From Halobacteriovoraceae bacterium (GTDB lineage Bacteria > Bdellovibrionota > Bacteriovoracia > Bacteriovoracales > Bacteriovoracaceae): DNA of 36,040 nt. Positions within the stretch are counted from its first letter, which is position 1, and each line of letters opens with the position of its first letter. The notes beneath the pieces were generated by a model. The model was not told the origin of the DNA. It worked only from the letters and a program-made list of their open reading frames with translations, and searched no databases. The DNA lies in NCBI GenBank assembly GCA_002715375.1, contig PAZA01000094.1:1-36040 (forward strand), written 5' to 3'. Of this stretch, positions 32,880-36,040 are shown piece after piece. A program made the position numbers and the translations under genes.

Positions 32880-34208
32880 CTAAAAAAGTTGAGAAGGATC
32901 CATATTCCTTAAGTTTCTGTGGATCGCTTCTAGAAAAAGTCCTCCTAACTCGCCATCAATTAACCTATGATCATAGCTATGAGTTCCATACATCATGCTT
33001 CGAACACCGATTGAGTCATCTTCACGAACCATCACTCTCTTTTGGATAACTCCTGAAGCATAAATCCCTACCTGAGGTTGTAAAATAATTGGCGTGGCAA
33101 AAAGTGTTCCAAATGAACCAACATTGCTGAAAGTGAAAGTCCCATCACTCATCTCATCCAAAGTAAGTTTTCTATTGCGGGCCTTATCTGCAAGTCTGTT
33201 TAAGGCCCGGCAAAGACCCGTCATATTAAGTGTGTCTGCATCCTTAACATTTGGAACTGTCAAACCCTGGCCAGGAACTGCTACTGCAAAACCTAAATTA
33301 ATATATCTTTTTTGGATAACATTATCCCCTTCAATCGAGGAGTTGACTAAAGGATACTCTTTTAAGGCATCGATAATTGCCTTCATTATGAAAGGAGTAT
33401 AAGTAAGTTTAAACCCTTCCTGCTTCTGAAACTCATTTTTAAAGCCTTCCCTAAACTTCACCAAATGAGTTAAGTCGACCTCAGACACTGAGTTTACATG
33501 AGGAGAAATTTGCTTCGAAAGAACCATATTTTTGGCAATGGCCTTCCTCATATTATCCATTGGAATAGTTTCGATAAGAGCGGGGTTATAGCTCCCTCTT
33601 ACTTCCTGAACAGGTGTCGGTGTTGGGGAAGGTGTTTGAGCTTGTTCCGCCATTGGAGCAGGCGCTGCCGCCCCTTTTCCTGAACGGTTTTCAATATATT
33701 GAAGAAGGTCACTCTTATTAACTCTTCCTCCTGCCCCAGACCCGGAGATCCCCTCCAAGTCACTGAGAGGTATCCCTGCTTCTTTGGCCATGGCCTTAAC
33801 CAAGGGAGTATAAAAACGCCTTTCTCCATTTGAAGACGTACTACCTGCAGGAGACTCGCTTTCAACTGACTTCTGTGAGGTTGCGCTTTCTTGACTAGCT
33901 TTTGTATCCTTCCCACCGCTAGCAGGAGCGGAGGCGCCTTGAGAGTTTGCACTCATTGGCTGAGACAAGTCAGTTTCAACTTCAGCTATAAGAATTCCTA
34001 CATCGACTGTATCCCCTTCTTGGTAATGAATCGTCTCCAAACGCCCCTTAACGGGTGAAGGAATTTCAGACTCCACTTTGTCAGTAGAAATTTCCAAGAT
34101 AATTTCATCTAGCTCTACGACTTCACCTATATTTTTATTCCACTTTTTAATCGTACCATTTGTGATCGACTCGCCCATCTGAGGCATTACAATTTCAACT
34201 CGTGCCAT
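32880..34208 (-). CDS. 2-oxoacid dehydrogenase complex E2 (dihydrolipoyl acyltransferase)
   Basis: The acyltransferase core of a pyruvate, 2-oxoglutarate or branched-chain dehydrogenase complex, 442 residues. The lipoyl domain (1-80) has the lipoylation site K44 in EISTDKVES. An Ala/Pro/Ser linker follows, then the E3-binding domain (about 130-170, TPLVKAMAKEAG and GSGAGGRV). A second Pro/Ala linker leads to the catalytic domain with HSYDHRLIDG (H414, D418). The MGESI start and the YDHRLIDG-GG end favour the OGDH/BCKDH branch over pyruvate, but this is not decisive. ATG 34208 follows GAGGAG; an in-frame GTG three codons upstream sits on that site. Confidence 0.9.
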   Translation of the reverse strand: MARVEIVMPQMGESITNGTIKKWNKNIGEVVELDEIILEISTDKVESEIPSPVKGRLETIHYQEGDTVDVGILIAEVETDLSQPMSANSQGASAPASGGKDTKASQESATSQKSVESESPAGSTSSNGERRFYTPLVKAMAKEAGIPLSDLEGISGSGAGGRVNKSDLLQYIENRSGKGAAAPAPMAEQAQTPSPTPTPVQEVRGSYNPALIETIPMDNMRKAIAKNMVLSKQISPHVNSVSEVDLTHLVKFREGFKNEFQKQEGFKLTYTPFIMKAIIDALKEYPLVNSSIEGDNVIQKRYINLGFAVAVPGQGLTVPNVKDADTLNMTGLCRALNRLADKARNRKLTLDEMSDGTFTFSNVGSFGTLFATPIILQPQVGIYASGVIQKRVMVREDDSIGVRSMMYGTHSYDHRLIDGELGGLFLEAIHRNLRNMDPSQLF

Positions 34209-34235
34209 AACAGCCACTCCTCATCATATTTTCGT

Positions 34236-35624
34236 TTAAAAATTTAGAGATCTACCTTTTGCCGCCATTACCGTTTCACCCAACCATTCTCCTAAAGTCG
34301 GATGCGGGTGGACAGTAGCAAAAATCTCTTCATCAATTCCTTCCATTGCCCTAAAAAGGGTATATTCATGGATAAGCTCTGTTGCGTTGGTTCCTACTAT
34401 ATGTGCACCCAACATCTCTCCGTGCTCTCCCATCAAAACTTTAACAAAGCCTTCTTTTTCATTACTGGCCACTGCTTTTCCATTGGCCATAAAAGGGAGC
34501 TTCCCTACACTATACTTGATCCCTTTTTCTTTCAATGCTCTTTCCGTATAACCAACAGAAGCAACCTGAGGCTGACAATAAGTGCAACCCGGAATATTCA
34601 TTTTATCTAAGGGATGGGGTTTCAAACCAGATAAATGTTCAGCGGCAATAACTCCCTCATGACTCGCAGCATGAGCCAATAAAGGAGGTCCTGCGACATC
34701 TCCAATTGCATAAACATGAGGTATATTTGTTTGAAAGGATTCATTGACTTTAATAAAGCCCCTGTCTGTCTGAACACCAAGCTTTTCAAGCCCAATATTA
34801 TCAATATTTCCTGTCATACCTACTGCAATAAGACCCATTTCAAATTGGTACTTTGTTTCTTTACCTTTTTCAACACACGTAATTGTAACGTCTGGACCAT
34901 TGTTCTTAGCTTGAACCTTTTCAACGCCCATAGACATTTTTATGCCATATTTTTTATAAGCTTTCTCAAGCTCCACTGAGGAATCAGTATCTTCAATAGG
35001 AAGAAGGTTAGGCATCATTTCAAAAATGTGCACATCCACACCGAATGCATTCCAAAAATAGGCGAACTCAACACCGATCGCACCAGCTCCAATAATCCCG
35101 ACTGATTTGGGGAGTTTCTCAATGGCCAAAGCTTCCCAAGCACCAATGAGACGCTTGTTGTCATGCTCGAGACCTGGAAAAGTTCTATAACCCGCACCAG
35201 AAGCAATAATAATATCCGTAGCTTCAACTTTTTCTTTTTTTCCATCTTTTAAAACGACGTCTATTGATTGTGATGTGGCCAGAGTTCCCTTTCCTTCAAT
35301 GACCTCAACTTTATTTTTTTTCATCAAGAAAGAAACGCCTTTAGATATCCTCTTTGAAATAGATGATGCACGTCTAACTGCTTGACCACCATCAAGAGAC
35401 TTTACATCGACGTTAATTCCTAAGTCTTTGAAACTGCTAACTTCATGAACAGAGTGAGCAGACTTTAAAAGGGCCTTAGTTGGAATACAACCTCTGTTTA
35501 GACACACTCCACCAAGCTTATCCATTTCAATAATGGCGACTTTTTTCCCTAATTGGCTGGCCCTAATGGCTGCAACATAACCCCCTGGACCTGCTCCTAA
35601 TACAACGACATCAAATTTTTTCAT
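34236..35624 (-). CDS. lpdA: Dihydrolipoyl dehydrogenase (E3)
   Basis: The FAD-dependent E3 subunit, which reoxidises dihydrolipoamide using NAD+, 462 residues. The FAD-binding GAGPGGYVAA (10-19), redox disulphide C41/C46 in GGVCLNRGCIPT, NAD-binding GIIGAGAIGVEFA, second FAD motif YAIGDV and the active-site HPHPTLGE near the C-terminus are all present. ATG 35624 follows GAGGA. The E2 gene follows by 27 bp on the same strand, with a terminator beyond. No E1 gene is in the window. Confidence 0.94.
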   Translation of the reverse strand: MKKFDVVVLGAGPGGYVAAIRASQLGKKVAIIEMDKLGGVCLNRGCIPTKALLKSAHSVHEVSSFKDLGINVDVKSLDGGQAVRRASSISKRISKGVSFLMKKNKVEVIEGKGTLATSQSIDVVLKDGKKEKVEATDIIIASGAGYRTFPGLEHDNKRLIGAWEALAIEKLPKSVGIIGAGAIGVEFAYFWNAFGVDVHIFEMMPNLLPIEDTDSSVELEKAYKKYGIKMSMGVEKVQAKNNGPDVTITCVEKGKETKYQFEMGLIAVGMTGNIDNIGLEKLGVQTDRGFIKVNESFQTNIPHVYAIGDVAGPPLLAHAASHEGVIAAEHLSGLKPHPLDKMNIPGCTYCQPQVASVGYTERALKEKGIKYSVGKLPFMANGKAVASNEKEGFVKVLMGEHGEMLGAHIVGTNATELIHEYTLFRAMEGIDEEIFATVHPHPTLGEWLGETVMAAKGRSLNF

Positions 35625-35694
35625 TTTTTATCCTCAACTTGAAAAACAATGAAGATTTAAGTAGTTTGGCTTACTGCTTAAAACCAAAAAGTTA

Positions 35695-35742
35695 GGTAAT
35701 CATAATTACCAAATTTGTAAGGCTGATACAAACAATTGCCAA
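35695..35742 (-). promoter_or_regulatory. Promoter of the E3-E2 operon with palindrome at the start site
   Basis: Minus strand TTGGCA (35742-35737), 17-bp spacer, TACAAA (35719-35714). The predicted start near 35707 falls inside the perfect inverted repeat GGTAAT-CATA-ATTACC (35695-35710), a likely operator position. Confidence 0.5.
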
Positions 35743-35762
35743 TAAAAATTCAAACTTAAGAA

Positions 35763-36040
35763 ATGCCAAATATGAATAAAAAAACTTCTCCTGGCCAACC
35801 TCTTTTTACTGACCTTGAAAGAGAAATACTTTTTAAACATTTTCCGGAAGGCATTATTGCTTTTGACCTCGAAACGACGGGCTTGTCACCAACATTTGAT
35901 CACATAGTTGAAATTTCAGCTCTTAAAATGACTCAAGGTGAAGAAGACACTTTTTCTACACTTGTTCATCCACCCATTGAAATACCAGAAAAAGTTATTG
36001 CAATTCACGGTATTACAAACGCCATGGTTGAAGACGCTCC
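35763..36040 (+). CDS. DnaQ-like 3'-5' exonuclease, N-terminal fragment
   Basis: The gene runs off the right edge; about 92 codons are present. FDLETTGLSPTFDHIVEIS holds the ExoI motif D and E of DEDD exonucleases. HGITNAMVEDA matches the stretch between motifs in DNA polymerase III epsilon and its relatives. Whether it is the proofreading subunit, a stand-alone exonuclease or a fusion cannot be told. ATG 35763 and ATG 35772 are both possible; neither has a strong Shine-Dalgarno site. It is divergent from lpdA. Confidence 0.82.
   Translation, partial: MPNMNKKTSPGQPLFTDLEREILFKHFPEGIIAFDLETTGLSPTFDHIVEISALKMTQGEEDTFSTLVHPPIEIPEKVIAIHGITNAMVEDA

Noticed and set aside
33599-33952. 117-codon ORF inside the E2 gene
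   Set aside because: It is an out-of-frame reading of the Ala/Pro-rich linker region of E2 on the same strand.
1-36040. CRISPR arrays, insertion sequences, prophage or toxin-antitoxin pairs
   Set aside because: I found no regularly spaced repeats, transposase or integrase motifs, or paired small genes of known families; codon and base use look uniform.

Overview
The window is AT-rich chromosomal DNA, dense with core genes, from a Gram-negative bacterium. Outer-membrane lipoproteins (Pal, a CpoB-like protein, a TatT-like protein), GldA/F/G-type gliding exporter genes, nucleobase and nucleoside salvage genes, several stand-alone response regulators and many family-orphan secreted Lys-rich proteins point to Bdellovibrionota, probably a marine Bacteriovorax/Halobacteriovorax-like predator. 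That taxonomic call is inference; no rRNA is present to settle it. I see no phage, transposon, CRISPR array, integrase or tRNA gene.

Layout. 1-994: the N-terminus of a BCCT transporter (minus) and the tmRNA gene ssrA (minus). 1232-3640: a PhoB/PhoR-like two-component pair. 3804-5567: envelope lipoproteins (Pal, a DUF4398-like protein, a CpoB-like TPR protein). 5663-8151: tsaD, rsmA and smpB, so ssrA and its partner smpB lie within about 7 kb. 8154-13123: a Na+/Ca2+ exchanger, a small membrane protein, a DUF429-like protein, a GHMP kinase, hpt and tdk. 13261-18537: a five-gene minus-strand operon gldA-gldF-gldG-DUF4340-membrane protein. 18672-20019: a DHH phosphoesterase (NrnA-like) and a receiver protein. 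20048-24909: a small unknown gene, a HAD phosphatase, a 523-residue secreted protein, a TatT-like lipoprotein, a 59-residue basic ORF and a secreted basic protein. 24918-27373: yggU, maf and a FecR-domain protein, in one operon with that last secreted protein. 27582-30737: a eukaryotic-like (type 2) ileS with a terminator. 30832-32753: a secreted protein, an O-methyltransferase and a CheY-like protein. 32880-35624: E2 and E3 of a 2-oxoacid dehydrogenase complex with a terminator. 35763-end: start of a DnaQ-like exonuclease.

The genes are mostly conventional; the less expected signals are in control regions. A 16-bp inverted repeat buries the start codon of the 523-residue secreted protein in a possible hairpin. 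Two promoters place their predicted transcription start at the start codon (leaderless candidates at 30832 and 32753). Short perfect inverted repeats sit inside or next to the predicted promoters of the HAD gene, tdk and the E3/E2 operon. A 59-residue basic ORF has a predicted leader of about 210 nt. No wholly new multi-gene system is evident; the five-gene Gld-type operon and these regulatory elements are the best leads.
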